This document shows positions 1 to 8,951 of a DNA stretch of 64,000 nt, in pieces; position 1 is the first letter of the stretch, and each line of letters opens with the position of its first letter. A program made the translations under genes and the position numbers. Source of the stretch: Usitatibacter sp035624355 (GTDB lineage: Bacteria > Pseudomonadota > Gammaproteobacteria > Burkholderiales > Usitatibacteraceae); the NCBI GenBank assembly GCA_035624355.1, contig DASPRQ010000085.1, positions 23,396 through 87,395 on the forward strand, read 5' to 3'. The notes below the pieces were generated by a model. It was given only the letters and a program-made list of their open reading frames with translations. It made no database searches and was not told where the DNA came from.

Positions 1-478
1 CGACCTCGAGCGCGTCGACCACGGGGAAGTAGCGGTCCACCACGTTGTCCATCAGCGCGTAGAGCACGAAGCCCGACCCGTGGCGCAGCAGCTCGGGCTC
101 GCGCTCCGTGCGCTCGCGCACCGCGACGAAGCCGTGCTCCGTGCCCCTGCGCACCGACAGCACGTAGTTGGGGCCCGCGAAGATGCTCACCTCGGCCACT
201 TCGACCTCCTCGCCGCGCGGCTCCACGATGTGCAGCACGGCGAAGAGCGAGTCGCCGTACTCCTCCATCTTGGGACGCTGGTGGCCGTGGCTCGCGTCCT
301 CGACCGCGAGCGGGTGCAGGCCGAACTCCCGCTGCATCTGCTCGAGGTCCGCGCTCGAGGGATCCTTCAGCGCGACCCACACGAAGCAGCCGGGCCGCTT
401 CAGGTACTCGCTGATCTCCTCGGCCCGGATGTCGCCGAGCTTGCGCCCGTCCTGGTAGGCGACGCAGTTGACGATCAC
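1..478 (-). CDS. corA: CorA-family magnesium/cobalt transporter, N-terminal part (cut by window edge)
   Basis: About 159 codons of the N-terminal cytoplasmic domain of a CorA divalent-cation channel are present. The C-terminal membrane helices and the GMN selectivity motif lie outside the window. The visible part reads MIVNCVAYQDG at the start, then FVWVALKDPS, the family hallmark HPLAVEDA near residue 56, and a beta-rich stretch with YVLSVRRG. The start is a GTG (476-478) that overlaps the TGA of the upstream hydratase-like gene by 4 nt, so it is probably translated by coupling as the last or a late gene of the mdt operon. CorA forms pentamers in the inner membrane and takes up Mg2+. Family assignment is secure; the exact ion preference is inferred. 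Confidence 0.85.
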   Translation of the reverse strand, partial: MIVNCVAYQDGRKLGDIRAEEISEYLKRPGCFVWVALKDPSSADLEQMQREFGLHPLAVEDASHGHQRPKMEEYGDSLFAVLHIVEPRGEEVEVAEVSIFAGPNYVLSVRRGTEHGFVAVRERTEREPELLRHGSGFVLYALMDNVVDRYFPVVDALEV

Positions 479-1335
479 GCCGGATCCTCCCACTCGGCGG
501 TCGCCTCCATCGTGATCGCGCCCTCCGCGTCGCGCGTCCACAGCCGCGCGCGGCGAGGCGCCCCGTCGGGCAGGCCGCAGGTCGCGAAGGGCGCCGTGTC
601 GAAGAGGGGGCGCCGCGCCCGGAAGGAGAAGGTGCGCACGCGCACCGCCGGCTTCTCGCGGCGCAGCAGGTCCACGAGGAGCGTGGCGATGAGCGGCCCG
701 TGCACGACGAGGCCCGGGTAGCCCTCGACCTTCGTCGCGTACGGCTGGTCGTAGTGGATGCGGTGGCTGTTGAACGTGACCGCCGAGTAACGGAAGAGCA
801 GCACCGGGTCGGGGCGGATCTCGCGGCGCCAGGCCTCGCCCGGGGGCGCCGGCTCGGCGCGCGCGGCGAGCGCCCCCTCGCCGCGGAACACGATGTCGTG
901 CTCGTCGGCGAGGACCGGCCCGCCGGGATCCGCGATCTCGTGGCGCACCGTGACGAACACGAGGGGCCCGCTGCGGCCCTCCTTCACCGCGACGTGGCGA
1001 ATCGTGGACACGCGCGAGACCTCGGAGCCCACCACGAGGGGGCGAAGGAACTCGAGGCGGCTGCCCGCCCACATGCGCCGCGGCAGGGGCACCGGCGGAA
1101 GGAAGCCACCGCGGTGCGCATGGCCGTCGGGCCCGACCTCGGACTCGCGGTAGGCGGGCAGGAAATAGAGCCAGTGCGCGAGGGGCGGGGCGAAGTCGCC
1201 GAGGCGCGGCGCGGGATCGTCGCGGTCGAGGAGCGCCGAGAGCGCCACGAGCGGCGCGGCGGTCACCGTGTCGCGGCGCGTCTCGCTGCGCCCGATCCAG
1301 CGCTCGAGACCCGCGAGCCCGGCAGCGGCGCTCAT
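475..1335 (-). CDS. MaoC/HTD2-like hot-dog acyl-CoA hydratase (mesaconyl-C4-CoA hydratase-like)
   Basis: 286 residues, double hot-dog layout: an N-terminal FAS1-like dehydratase half (about 1-140) and a C-terminal MaoC-like half with the motif FNSHRIHYDQPYA and EGYPGLVVHGPL near residues 205-235. Known relatives hydrate unsaturated acyl-CoAs such as mesaconyl-C4-CoA or itaconyl-CoA. The ATG at 1333-1335 overlaps the stop of the outer-membrane efflux gene by 4 nt, and its own stop overlaps corA. It therefore sits inside a drug-efflux transcript although nothing in its sequence suggests an export function. The nearest CoA-metabolism genes in the window (32192-34194) are distant. Substrate is unknown; the family call is good, the specific activity is inferred. 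Confidence 0.75.
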   Translation of the reverse strand: MSAAAGLAGLERWIGRSETRRDTVTAAPLVALSALLDRDDPAPRLGDFAPPLAHWLYFLPAYRESEVGPDGHAHRGGFLPPVPLPRRMWAGSRLEFLRPLVVGSEVSRVSTIRHVAVKEGRSGPLVFVTVRHEIADPGGPVLADEHDIVFRGEGALAARAEPAPPGEAWRREIRPDPVLLFRYSAVTFNSHRIHYDQPYATKVEGYPGLVVHGPLIATLLVDLLRREKPAVRVRTFSFRARRPLFDTAPFATCGLPDGAPRRARLWTRDAEGAITMEATAEWEDPA

Positions 1336-2723
1336 TGCGCCTCCCACGCGCCGCCCAGCGCGCGGATGAGCGCAGTGCTCGCCGCGAGGCGCCGCGCGCC
1401 GAGGGAGACGAGCGCGCTGTCCTGCGAGAGCTGCGCAGCCTGCACCACGACCACGTTGAGGAAGCTCACGGTTCCCGCCTTGTACTGGTTCAGGGTGAGC
1501 GCCACGCTCTCGCGCGCGGCGCGGGTCGCTTCTTCCTGGACGACTGCCTCGTCGGCGAGCCAGTGCACCGCGGCGAGGTCGTCCTCCACCTCCTGGAGCG
1601 CCTGCAGGACGGTCTGCCGGTAGTTCGCGACCGCCTCGTCGTAGGCCGCGCGCGCGATGGCGACCTCGGCCCCGCGCGCGCCGAAGTCGAGCAGCGTCTC
1701 GGCGGCGGCCACCCCCAGGGACCAGACGCGGGTCGGGGCGGAGGCGAGATGCGCGATGGAAGCGCCGACCGCGCCGCCGCTCGCCGTGAGGTCGAACGAC
1801 GGATAGTACGCCGCCTCGGCCACGCCGATGCCCGCGTTGGCCTGGGCCACGCGGCGCTCCGCCGCGGCCACGTCGGGACGGCGTTCCAGCAGCGTCGAGG
1901 GAACGCCCGGCGGCACCGACGGAACGTAGGCCTCGACGTCGGCCGGCTCGATGGAGAACGAGCCGGGAGGGCGGCCCACGAGGACGGCGATGGCGTGCTC
2001 GAGCTGGGCGCGCGTGGCGCGCAGGTCCAGCGCGTTGGCCTGGGTGCTCTTCAGCTGGGTCTCGGATTGCACGACGTCCACTTTCGCCGCCACGCCCGCG
2101 CGGTAGCGATTCTGGGTGAGGGTGTACGAAGTCTGGAACGCCTTGATCGTGTCGTCCAGGAGTGCGATCCCGGCGTCGGTCGCGCGCAGCTGGAAGTAGT
2201 CGGTGGCGAGCTCGGCCTGCAGCGATAGGCGAACGGCCTCGACGTCCGCTGCGCTCGCCTCCTCCGCGGCGCGATTCGACTCGACGAGGCGGCGCACGCG
2301 GCCCCACAGGTCCGGCTCCCAGCCCGCGTCGAGGGAGATGCTGTAGTTGCGGGCGTCAGTGGCGTTGGCGCGCCCTCGCGTGGCGCTCGCGCTTGCGCCT
2401 ACCGTCGGGAAGAGCTGCGCGCGCGCCGCCTGCACCTCCGCCACCGCCTGCCGGTGCGCCGCCTCGGAGGCCTTGAGCGACTGGTTCGAGACGCTCACCT
2501 GCTCTTCGAGCCCGTCGAGCACCGGGTCGCGGAAGGCTTGCCACCACCGGCCCCTGGGGGCGGCGTCGGCGGGCTTGGCGACGACCCACTCGCCCGCCTC
2601 CTTGTACGCCGGGGGCGTCTGCACCGCGGGCTTCGAGTAATCGGGGCCGACGGCGCACCCGGCGAGCATGGCCATCGCGAGCGCCGCCGTCGAACGGGAA
2701 CGGACGGATGCAGGGCCTCTCAC
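1332..2723 (-). CDS. RND efflux outer-membrane factor (NodT/OprM-type lipoprotein)
   Basis: 463 residues. It has a lipoprotein signal with lipobox LAGC followed by AVGPDYSKP, the typical N-terminus of NodT-family channels, then long helical hairpins repeated twice (for example NQSLKASEAAHRQAVAEVQ and LTLNQYKAGTVSFL). It forms the trimeric outer-membrane/periplasmic tunnel for the MdtABC pump encoded just upstream. The chosen start is the GTG at 2721-2723, which overlaps the TGA of mdtC by 4 nt and gives a complete signal peptide. Internal ATGs lie at codons 17 and 19 and would truncate the signal. Convergent function with the pump is inferred from operon position. Confidence 0.9.
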   Translation of the reverse strand: MRGPASVRSRSTAALAMAMLAGCAVGPDYSKPAVQTPPAYKEAGEWVVAKPADAAPRGRWWQAFRDPVLDGLEEQVSVSNQSLKASEAAHRQAVAEVQAARAQLFPTVGASASATRGRANATDARNYSISLDAGWEPDLWGRVRRLVESNRAAEEASAADVEAVRLSLQAELATDYFQLRATDAGIALLDDTIKAFQTSYTLTQNRYRAGVAAKVDVVQSETQLKSTQANALDLRATRAQLEHAIAVLVGRPPGSFSIEPADVEAYVPSVPPGVPSTLLERRPDVAAAERRVAQANAGIGVAEAAYYPSFDLTASGGAVGASIAHLASAPTRVWSLGVAAAETLLDFGARGAEVAIARAAYDEAVANYRQTVLQALQEVEDDLAAVHWLADEAVVQEEATRAARESVALTLNQYKAGTVSFLNVVVVQAAQLSQDSALVSLGARRLAASTALIRALGGAWEAQ

Positions 2724-5700
2724 GCGGACTCCACGACGAGGTCGGGGTGGCGGCGCCGGAAGGCGCGCCGCGCCGCGAGGCGCAGGCGGTCGAGGTAGAG
2801 GTAGATCACGGGCGTCGTGTAGAGCGTGAGCAGCTGGCTCACGACGAGGCCCCCCACGATCGAGATGCCGAGCGGCCGGCGCAGCTCCGCCCCGTCGCCC
2901 AGGCCGAGCGCGAGGGGAAGGGCGCCCAGCATCGCCGCCATGGTGGTCATCATGATCGGGCGGAAGCGCAGCAGGCAGGCCTCGTAGATCGCCTCGCGCG
3001 GCGCGCGGCCGTCGCGCCGCTCGGTCTCCAGGGCGAAGTCGATCATGAGGATCGCGTTCTTCTTCACGATCCCGATGAGCAGCACCACGCCGATCAGGGC
3101 GATGATCGAGAAATCGGTCCGGAAGAGCATGAGCGCGAGGAGCGCCCCGAGGCCCGCCGAGGGCAGGGTGGACAGGATCGTCACCGGGTGCACGAGGCTC
3201 TCGTAGAGCACGCCCAGCACGATGTACACGGCCACGAGGGCGGCGAGCACGAGCCACGGCTCGCTCGCGAGCCCCTGCTGGAAGAGCTTCGCGGTGCCCT
3301 CGAAGGAGGCGTAGATCGAGGAGGGGACACCGATGCGAGCCATCGTGTCGCGCACCACGTCCGAGGCCTCCGACATCGAGACGCCCGGGGCGAGGTTGAA
3401 GGAGATCGTCGTGGCGGCGAACTGCCCCTGGTGGCTCACCGCGAGCGGCGCCTGCGTGGGCTCGTAACGCGAGAACGCCGAGAGCGGCACCTGACCCTTC
3501 GTGGGCGAGAGCACGTAGATCGAGCGCAGGATCTCCGGGCTCTGCCAGTACTCGGGCGCGGCCTCCAGCACGACGTGGTACTGGTTGCGGTCCTGGTAGA
3601 TCGAGGAGACCTGCGCCTGGCCGAACGCGAGGTTGAGGGCCGTGTCGATCGCCTGGGGCGTGATGCCCAGGCGCGAGGCGGTTGCGCGGTCGATGACGAG
3701 CGTCATCTGCAGCCCCTTGTCCTGCTGGTCGGAGTTCACGTCGGTGAGCTCCGGGCGGTCGGCGAGCGCGGCCTCGAGGCGCGGTCCCCAGGTGCGCAGC
3801 AGCCCGAGGTCGTCGCCGCGCAGCGTGAACTGGTTGCTCGCCTCCGATTCCCGCCCCCCGGAGCGCAGGTCCTGGATCGGGTTGAGGAAGAGGCTCGCGC
3901 CGGGCTCCTTCGACAGGGCCATGCGCATGCGCGTGGTGACCGTGTCGATGTCGCCGCGCTCCTTCAGGGGCTTGAGCGAGATGAACATCCGGCCCGTGTT
4001 GGTCTGCCCGAAGCCCCCGCTGCCCGTGAAGGCGGTCACCTTGTCCACCGCGGGGTCGCGCATGACGATCGCGACGAAGTCCTGGAGCTTGCGGCGCATC
4101 GCCTGGAAGGAGATCTGCTGGTCGGCGTGGATGAAGCCGATGATGCGGCCCGTGTCCTGCTGCGGGAAGAAGCCCTTGGGGATCTTCACGTAGAGCACGA
4201 AGTTGACCGCGAAGGTGGCGAAGAAGAGCGCGAGCATGGGCAGCGGATGGCGCAGCACGAAGCCGAGGCTCCTCGCGTAGCCGCGGCGCATGCCCTCGAA
4301 GGCGGCCTCGCTCCAGCGCGCGAGGCGCCCGGGAGGCCGCTCGGGGGCGGAGGCGAGGAGCTTCGAGCACATCATCGGCGTGGTGCTCAGCGAGAGGGCG
4401 AGCGAGATGCCCACCGCCACGGAGAGCGTCACCGCGAATTCGCGGAACAGCCGCCCGATGATGCCGCCCATGAAGAGGATGGGGATGAAGACCGCCACCA
4501 GCGAGACGCTCATCGAGACCACGGTGAAGGCCACCTCGCGGGCGCCGGCGAGCGCGGCCTCGAAGGGCGCCACCCCCCGCTCGATGTGGCGCGAGACGTT
4601 CTCCAGCACCACGATCGCGTCGTCCACGACGAAGCCGGTCGCGATGGTGAGCGCCATGAGCGAGAGGTTGTTCAGGCTGAATCCGAGCAGGTACATCGCG
4701 GCGAAGGTGCCGATGAGGGAGATCGGCACCGCCACGGCGGGGATGAGCGTCGCGCGGACGTTGCGCAGGAAGGCGAAGACCACGAGGATCACGAGCGCCG
4801 TGGCGATGAGGAGCGTGCGCTCGACCTCGTGCAGCGAGGCGCGGATCGTGCTCGTGCGCTCCATCATGAGCAGCAGCTTCACGTCCGAGGGGATCGAGGC
4901 CTGCAGCTCGGGGATCATGGCGGTGATCGTGTCGACCACCTCGATGATGTTGGCGTTGGGCTGGCGGTTGATGATGATGAGCACCGCGGGCTTGCCGTTG
5001 GCCATGCCGTAGTTGCGCACGTCCTGCACGCTGTCCACGACCCGGCCCAGGTCGCCCAGGCGCACCGCCGCCCCGTTGCGCCAGGCGACGATCACGGGGA
5101 GGTAGTCGCGCGCGGTCTTCGCCTGATCGTTCGCCTCGACCTGCCACTGGCGGTCGCCTTCCTCGACGACGCCCTTCGGGCGGTGCGCGTTCGTCGCGAC
5201 GATGGCGGCGCGCACGTCGTCGAAGCCGATGCCCATGTCGTTGAGCACCGTGGGGTTGAGCTCCACCCGCACCGCGGGCAGCGACCCCCCGCCCACCGTC
5301 ACCTGGCCCACCCCCTTCACCTGGGACAGGCGCTGCGCGAGGTTCGTGGAGGCGATGTCGTACATCTGCCCCGGCGTGAACCGGTCGGAGGTGAGCGCGA
5401 GGATCATCACCGGCGCGTCCGCCGGGTTCACCTTGCGGTAGGTGGGATTGTTGGGAAGGCTCGAGGGCAGGTCGGCGCGCGCGGCCTGGATGGCCGCCTG
5501 CACCTCGCGGGCGGCGCCGTTGATGTCGCGCGAGAGCTCGAACTGCAGCGTGATGCGCGAGTTGCCGAGCGAAGACTGCGAGGTCATCTCGGTCACGCTC
5601 GCGATGCGCCCCAGGGCGCGCTCGAGGGGCGCGGCCACCGTGGCGGCCATCACCTCGGGGCTCGCGCCCGGCAACGCGGCCGAGACGGAGACCACCGGGA

Positions 5701-5824
5701 AGTCCACCTGCGGCAGCGGCGAGACGGGCAGCAGCCCGAACGAGACCATGCCCGCGAGCGCGATGCCGGCCGTGAGCAGCGTGGTCGCCACGGGCCGGCG
5801 GACGAAGGGCTCGGTGATGTTCAT
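2720..5824 (-). CDS. mdtC: Multidrug RND transporter, MdtC-type subunit
   Basis: 1034 residues, the full length of an HAE1-family RND permease. It begins MNITEPFVRRPVATTLLTAG, has the expected 12 membrane segments, two large periplasmic loops and the proton-relay region GFVVDDAIVVLENVSRH in TM4. MdtC works as a heterotrimer with MdtB in the inner membrane and exports hydrophobic compounds and bile-salt-like molecules using proton motive force. It starts 19 nt after the mdtB stop and overlaps the outer-membrane gene by 4 nt. The B and C subunits here resemble each other but are clearly different genes, as in enteric mdtABC and Pseudomonas muxABC. The C assignment rests on gene order and N-terminal sequence. 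Confidence 0.93.
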   Translation of the reverse strand: MNITEPFVRRPVATTLLTAGIALAGMVSFGLLPVSPLPQVDFPVVSVSAALPGASPEVMAATVAAPLERALGRIASVTEMTSQSSLGNSRITLQFELSRDINGAAREVQAAIQAARADLPSSLPNNPTYRKVNPADAPVMILALTSDRFTPGQMYDIASTNLAQRLSQVKGVGQVTVGGGSLPAVRVELNPTVLNDMGIGFDDVRAAIVATNAHRPKGVVEEGDRQWQVEANDQAKTARDYLPVIVAWRNGAAVRLGDLGRVVDSVQDVRNYGMANGKPAVLIIINRQPNANIIEVVDTITAMIPELQASIPSDVKLLLMMERTSTIRASLHEVERTLLIATALVILVVFAFLRNVRATLIPAVAVPISLIGTFAAMYLLGFSLNNLSLMALTIATGFVVDDAIVVLENVSRHIERGVAPFEAALAGAREVAFTVVSMSVSLVAVFIPILFMGGIIGRLFREFAVTLSVAVGISLALSLSTTPMMCSKLLASAPERPPGRLARWSEAAFEGMRRGYARSLGFVLRHPLPMLALFFATFAVNFVLYVKIPKGFFPQQDTGRIIGFIHADQQISFQAMRRKLQDFVAIVMRDPAVDKVTAFTGSGGFGQTNTGRMFISLKPLKERGDIDTVTTRMRMALSKEPGASLFLNPIQDLRSGGRESEASNQFTLRGDDLGLLRTWGPRLEAALADRPELTDVNSDQQDKGLQMTLVIDRATASRLGITPQAIDTALNLAFGQAQVSSIYQDRNQYHVVLEAAPEYWQSPEILRSIYVLSPTKGQVPLSAFSRYEPTQAPLAVSHQGQFAATTISFNLAPGVSMSEASDVVRDTMARIGVPSSIYASFEGTAKLFQQGLASEPWLVLAALVAVYIVLGVLYESLVHPVTILSTLPSAGLGALLALMLFRTDFSIIALIGVVLLIGIVKKNAILMIDFALETERRDGRAPREAIYEACLLRFRPIMMTTMAAMLGALPLALGLGDGAELRRPLGISIVGGLVVSQLLTLYTTPVIYLYLDRLRLAARRAFRRRHPDLVVESA

Positions 5825-5843
5825 CCGCGGTTCCGGCCGCCTC

Positions 5844-8800
5844 TCATTCGCCCGCCACCGCCTGCTCCCGCGCGCCGCGGTGCCAGCGCTCGCGCCAGCG
5901 CCTCGCGATCCGGTCGAAGTAGAGGTAGATCACGGGGGTGGTGAAGAGCGTGAGGAGCTGCGAGACGGCGAGGCCCCCGACCATCGCGATGCCCAGCGGG
6001 CGGCGCAGCTCCGCGCCCACGCCCCAGGCGATCATGAGGGGGAAGGCGCCCAGCATGGCGGCGAGCGTCGTCATGAGGATCGGGCGGAAGCGCAGCAGGC
6101 ACGCCTGGCGGATCGCCTCGCGCGGGGCGAGCCCCTGCTCGCGCTCGGCGTCGAGCGCGAAATCGATCATGAGGATCGCGTTCTTCTTCACGATCCCGAT
6201 GAGCAGGATGATCCCGATGATCGCGATGATGCCCAGGTCCTGGCCGGCGACCATGAGCGAGGCGAGCGCGCCCACGCCGGCCGAGGGCAGCGTCGAGAGG
6301 ATCGTCACCGGGTGGACGTAGCTCTCGTAGAGGACGCCCAGCACGATGTACATGGTGACGACCGCCGCGAGGATGAGCAGCAGCGTGTCGAGGAGCGAGG
6401 CGCGGAAGGCGAGCGCGGCGCCCTGGAAGCTCGTGCGCACGCTCAGCGGCAGGCCGAGGTCCTTCTCGGCCTTCTCGATCGCGTCCACGGCCTGGCCGAG
6501 GGAGTAGCCGTCCGCCACGTTGAACGAGACCGTGGTCGCCGGGAACTGCCCGAGGTGGTTCATCGCGAGCGCGCCGGTGCGCTCCGCGACGCTCGCGACG
6601 GCCGAGAGCGGGACCTGCGCCCCGCCCGCGCCGGCCACGTGCAGGTCGCCGATCGCCTCGGGGCCGCGGCCGAACTCCGGCTTCACCTCGAGCACCACGC
6701 GATACTGGCTCGCCTGCGTGAAGATGGTCGAGACGAGGCGCTGCCCGAAGGCGTCGTAGAGCGCGCTGTCGATCGCCGCGGGGGTCACGCCGAGGCGCGC
6801 GGCGGTGTCGCGGTCGATGGTGACGTAGGCCTGCAGCCCCTGGTCCTGCAGGTCGGAGGCCACGTCCGCCACCTGCGGCAGCTCGGAAAGGCGGTCCACC
6901 AAGCGCCCGGTCCACGTGGCGAGGTCGTCGGCGTTCGCGCTCTCGAGGGTGAGCTGGTACTGGGTCCGGCTCACGCGGTCCTCGATGGTGAGGTCCTGCA
7001 CGGGCTGCATGTACAGCCCCAGGCCCTCGTGCTGCGCGAGGCGCTCCTTCAGCCGCTGCATCACCACGCCCACCGAGTCGCGCTCGCCGTGGGGCTTGAG
7101 CGCGATGAGCACGCGTCCCGCGTTGAGGGTGGTGTTCGTGCCGTCCACGCCGATGAAGGTGGAGACGCTGTCCACCGCCGGGTCCTCGAGGATCGTCTCG
7201 GCGAGGGCGCGGCTGCGCGCCGACATCGCCGCGAAGGAGACCGTCTGCGGCGCCTCCGAGATCCCCTGGATGAGGCCCGTGTCCTGCGGCGGGAAGAAGC
7301 CCTTCGGGATCGCGAGGTAGAGGACCACCGTGAGGGCGAGGGTGGCGAGGAAGACGAGCAGGGTGAGCGGCTGGTGGTCGAGCACCCAGGCGAGCGCGCG
7401 TCCGTAGGCCGCGATCAGGCGCTCGAACGCGCCGCCGCTCCAGCGGGAGAAGCGCCCCTCCTCCTCGGCGGGCGTGCGGCGCAGCAGGCGCGCCGACATC
7501 ATCGGCGTGAGCGTGAGCGAGATCGCGCCCGAGATGAGGATCGCCACGGCAAGCGTCACGGCGAACTCGCGGAACAGGCGCCCCACCACCTCCCCCATGA
7601 AGAGGAGCGGGATCAGCACCGCGATGAGCGAGAGCGTGAGCGAGATGATCGTGAAGGCGATCTGCCGCGAGCCCTCGAGCGCCGCCTCGACCGGGCGCCG
7701 GCCCTGCTCCACGTAGCGCGAGATGTTCTCGATCACCACGATCGCGTCGTCAACCACGAAGCCCGTGGCGATGGTGAGCGCCATGAGGGTGAGGTTGTTG
7801 ATGCTGAACCCCAGGAGGTACATCACGCCGAAGGTGCCGACGATCGACAGCGGGACCGCCACGCTCGGGATGACGGTCGCGCTCCCGCTGCGCAGGAAGA
7901 CGAAGATCACCATCACCACCAGGACCACCGCGAGCAGCAGCTCGAGCTGCACGTCGTGCACCGAGGCCCGGATCGTGACGGTGCGGTCGGTGAGGATGCG
8001 CACGTCCACGGAGGCGGGCAGCGTCGCGGTGAGCGTCGGCAGCAGCTGCTTCACGCGGTCCACGACCTCGATCACGTTGGCGCCGGGCTGGCGCTGCACG
8101 TTCACGATGATCGCGGGCGTCGCGTCCATCCACGCGGCGAGCCGCGCGTTCTCGGCGCCGTCGATCACGTCGGCCACGTCCGAAAGGCGGATCGGCGCGC
8201 CGTTGCGCCACGCGACGATCACGTCGCGGTACTCGGCGGCGCTCCTCAGCTGGTCGTTCGCGTCGATCGTGTAGGCGCGCGCCGGGCCGTCGAAGCTGCC
8301 CTTGGCCTGGTTCACGTTCGCCGCGGCGATGGCCGTGCGGATGTCCTCGAGCGAAAGCCCCTGCGCGGCGGCGGCCTTCGGGTTGACCTGCACGCGCACC
8401 GCGGGCCTCTGGCCGCCCGAGAGCGTCACCAGCCCCACGCCCGGGATCTGGGAGATCTTCTGGGCGAGGCGCGTATCGACGAGGTTCTGCACGTCGGTCA
8501 TCGGGATCGTGCGCGAGGTGACGCCCAGCGTGAGGATCGGCGCGTCGGCCGGGTTCACCTTGCTGTAGATGGGCGGGGAGGGCAGGTCGGCGGGCAGGAG
8601 ATTCGAGGCGGCGTTGATGGCGGCCTGCACTTCCTGCTCGGCGGTATCGAGGTCGATCGCGAGCTCGAACTGCAGCGTGACGACCGAGGCGCCGCCCGAG
8701 CTCGTGGACGACATCTGCTTGAGGCCCGGCATCTGCCCGAACTGCCGCTCGAGGGGCGCGGTGATGGTGGCGGTGGTGATGTCGGGGCTCGCGCCCGGGT

Positions 8801-8951
8801 AGAGCGTGACCACCTGGATCGTCGGGTAGTCGACCTGGGGCAGCGCCGAGAGCGGCAGCTGGCGATAGGCGACGATGCCCGACAGCAGCACCGCCACCAT
8901 CAGCAGCGCGGTGGCGACCGGCCGCAGGATGAAGATGCGCGACGGGTTCAC
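5844..8951 (-). CDS. mdtB: Multidrug RND transporter, MdtB-type subunit
   Basis: 1035 residues, HAE1-family RND permease. N-terminus MNPSRIFILRPVATALLM, LSALPQVDYPTIQV, TM4 motif GFVVDDAIVVIENISR and C-terminal TM11-12 region IGIILLIGIVKKNAILMID. The start is GTG (8949-8951), overlapping the mdtA stop by 4 nt. In characterised MdtABC pumps MdtB is mainly needed for drug transport and proton flow, working with MdtC in a 2:1 or 1:2 trimer; that detail is family knowledge, not visible here. Intact, with no frameshift seen. Confidence 0.93.
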   Translation of the reverse strand: MNPSRIFILRPVATALLMVAVLLSGIVAYRQLPLSALPQVDYPTIQVVTLYPGASPDITTATITAPLERQFGQMPGLKQMSSTSSGGASVVTLQFELAIDLDTAEQEVQAAINAASNLLPADLPSPPIYSKVNPADAPILTLGVTSRTIPMTDVQNLVDTRLAQKISQIPGVGLVTLSGGQRPAVRVQVNPKAAAAQGLSLEDIRTAIAAANVNQAKGSFDGPARAYTIDANDQLRSAAEYRDVIVAWRNGAPIRLSDVADVIDGAENARLAAWMDATPAIIVNVQRQPGANVIEVVDRVKQLLPTLTATLPASVDVRILTDRTVTIRASVHDVQLELLLAVVLVVMVIFVFLRSGSATVIPSVAVPLSIVGTFGVMYLLGFSINNLTLMALTIATGFVVDDAIVVIENISRYVEQGRRPVEAALEGSRQIAFTIISLTLSLIAVLIPLLFMGEVVGRLFREFAVTLAVAILISGAISLTLTPMMSARLLRRTPAEEEGRFSRWSGGAFERLIAAYGRALAWVLDHQPLTLLVFLATLALTVVLYLAIPKGFFPPQDTGLIQGISEAPQTVSFAAMSARSRALAETILEDPAVDSVSTFIGVDGTNTTLNAGRVLIALKPHGERDSVGVVMQRLKERLAQHEGLGLYMQPVQDLTIEDRVSRTQYQLTLESANADDLATWTGRLVDRLSELPQVADVASDLQDQGLQAYVTIDRDTAARLGVTPAAIDSALYDAFGQRLVSTIFTQASQYRVVLEVKPEFGRGPEAIGDLHVAGAGGAQVPLSAVASVAERTGALAMNHLGQFPATTVSFNVADGYSLGQAVDAIEKAEKDLGLPLSVRTSFQGAALAFRASLLDTLLLILAAVVTMYIVLGVLYESYVHPVTILSTLPSAGVGALASLMVAGQDLGIIAIIGIILLIGIVKKNAILMIDFALDAEREQGLAPREAIRQACLLRFRPILMTTLAAMLGAFPLMIAWGVGAELRRPLGIAMVGGLAVSQLLTLFTTPVIYLYFDRIARRWRERWHRGAREQAVAGE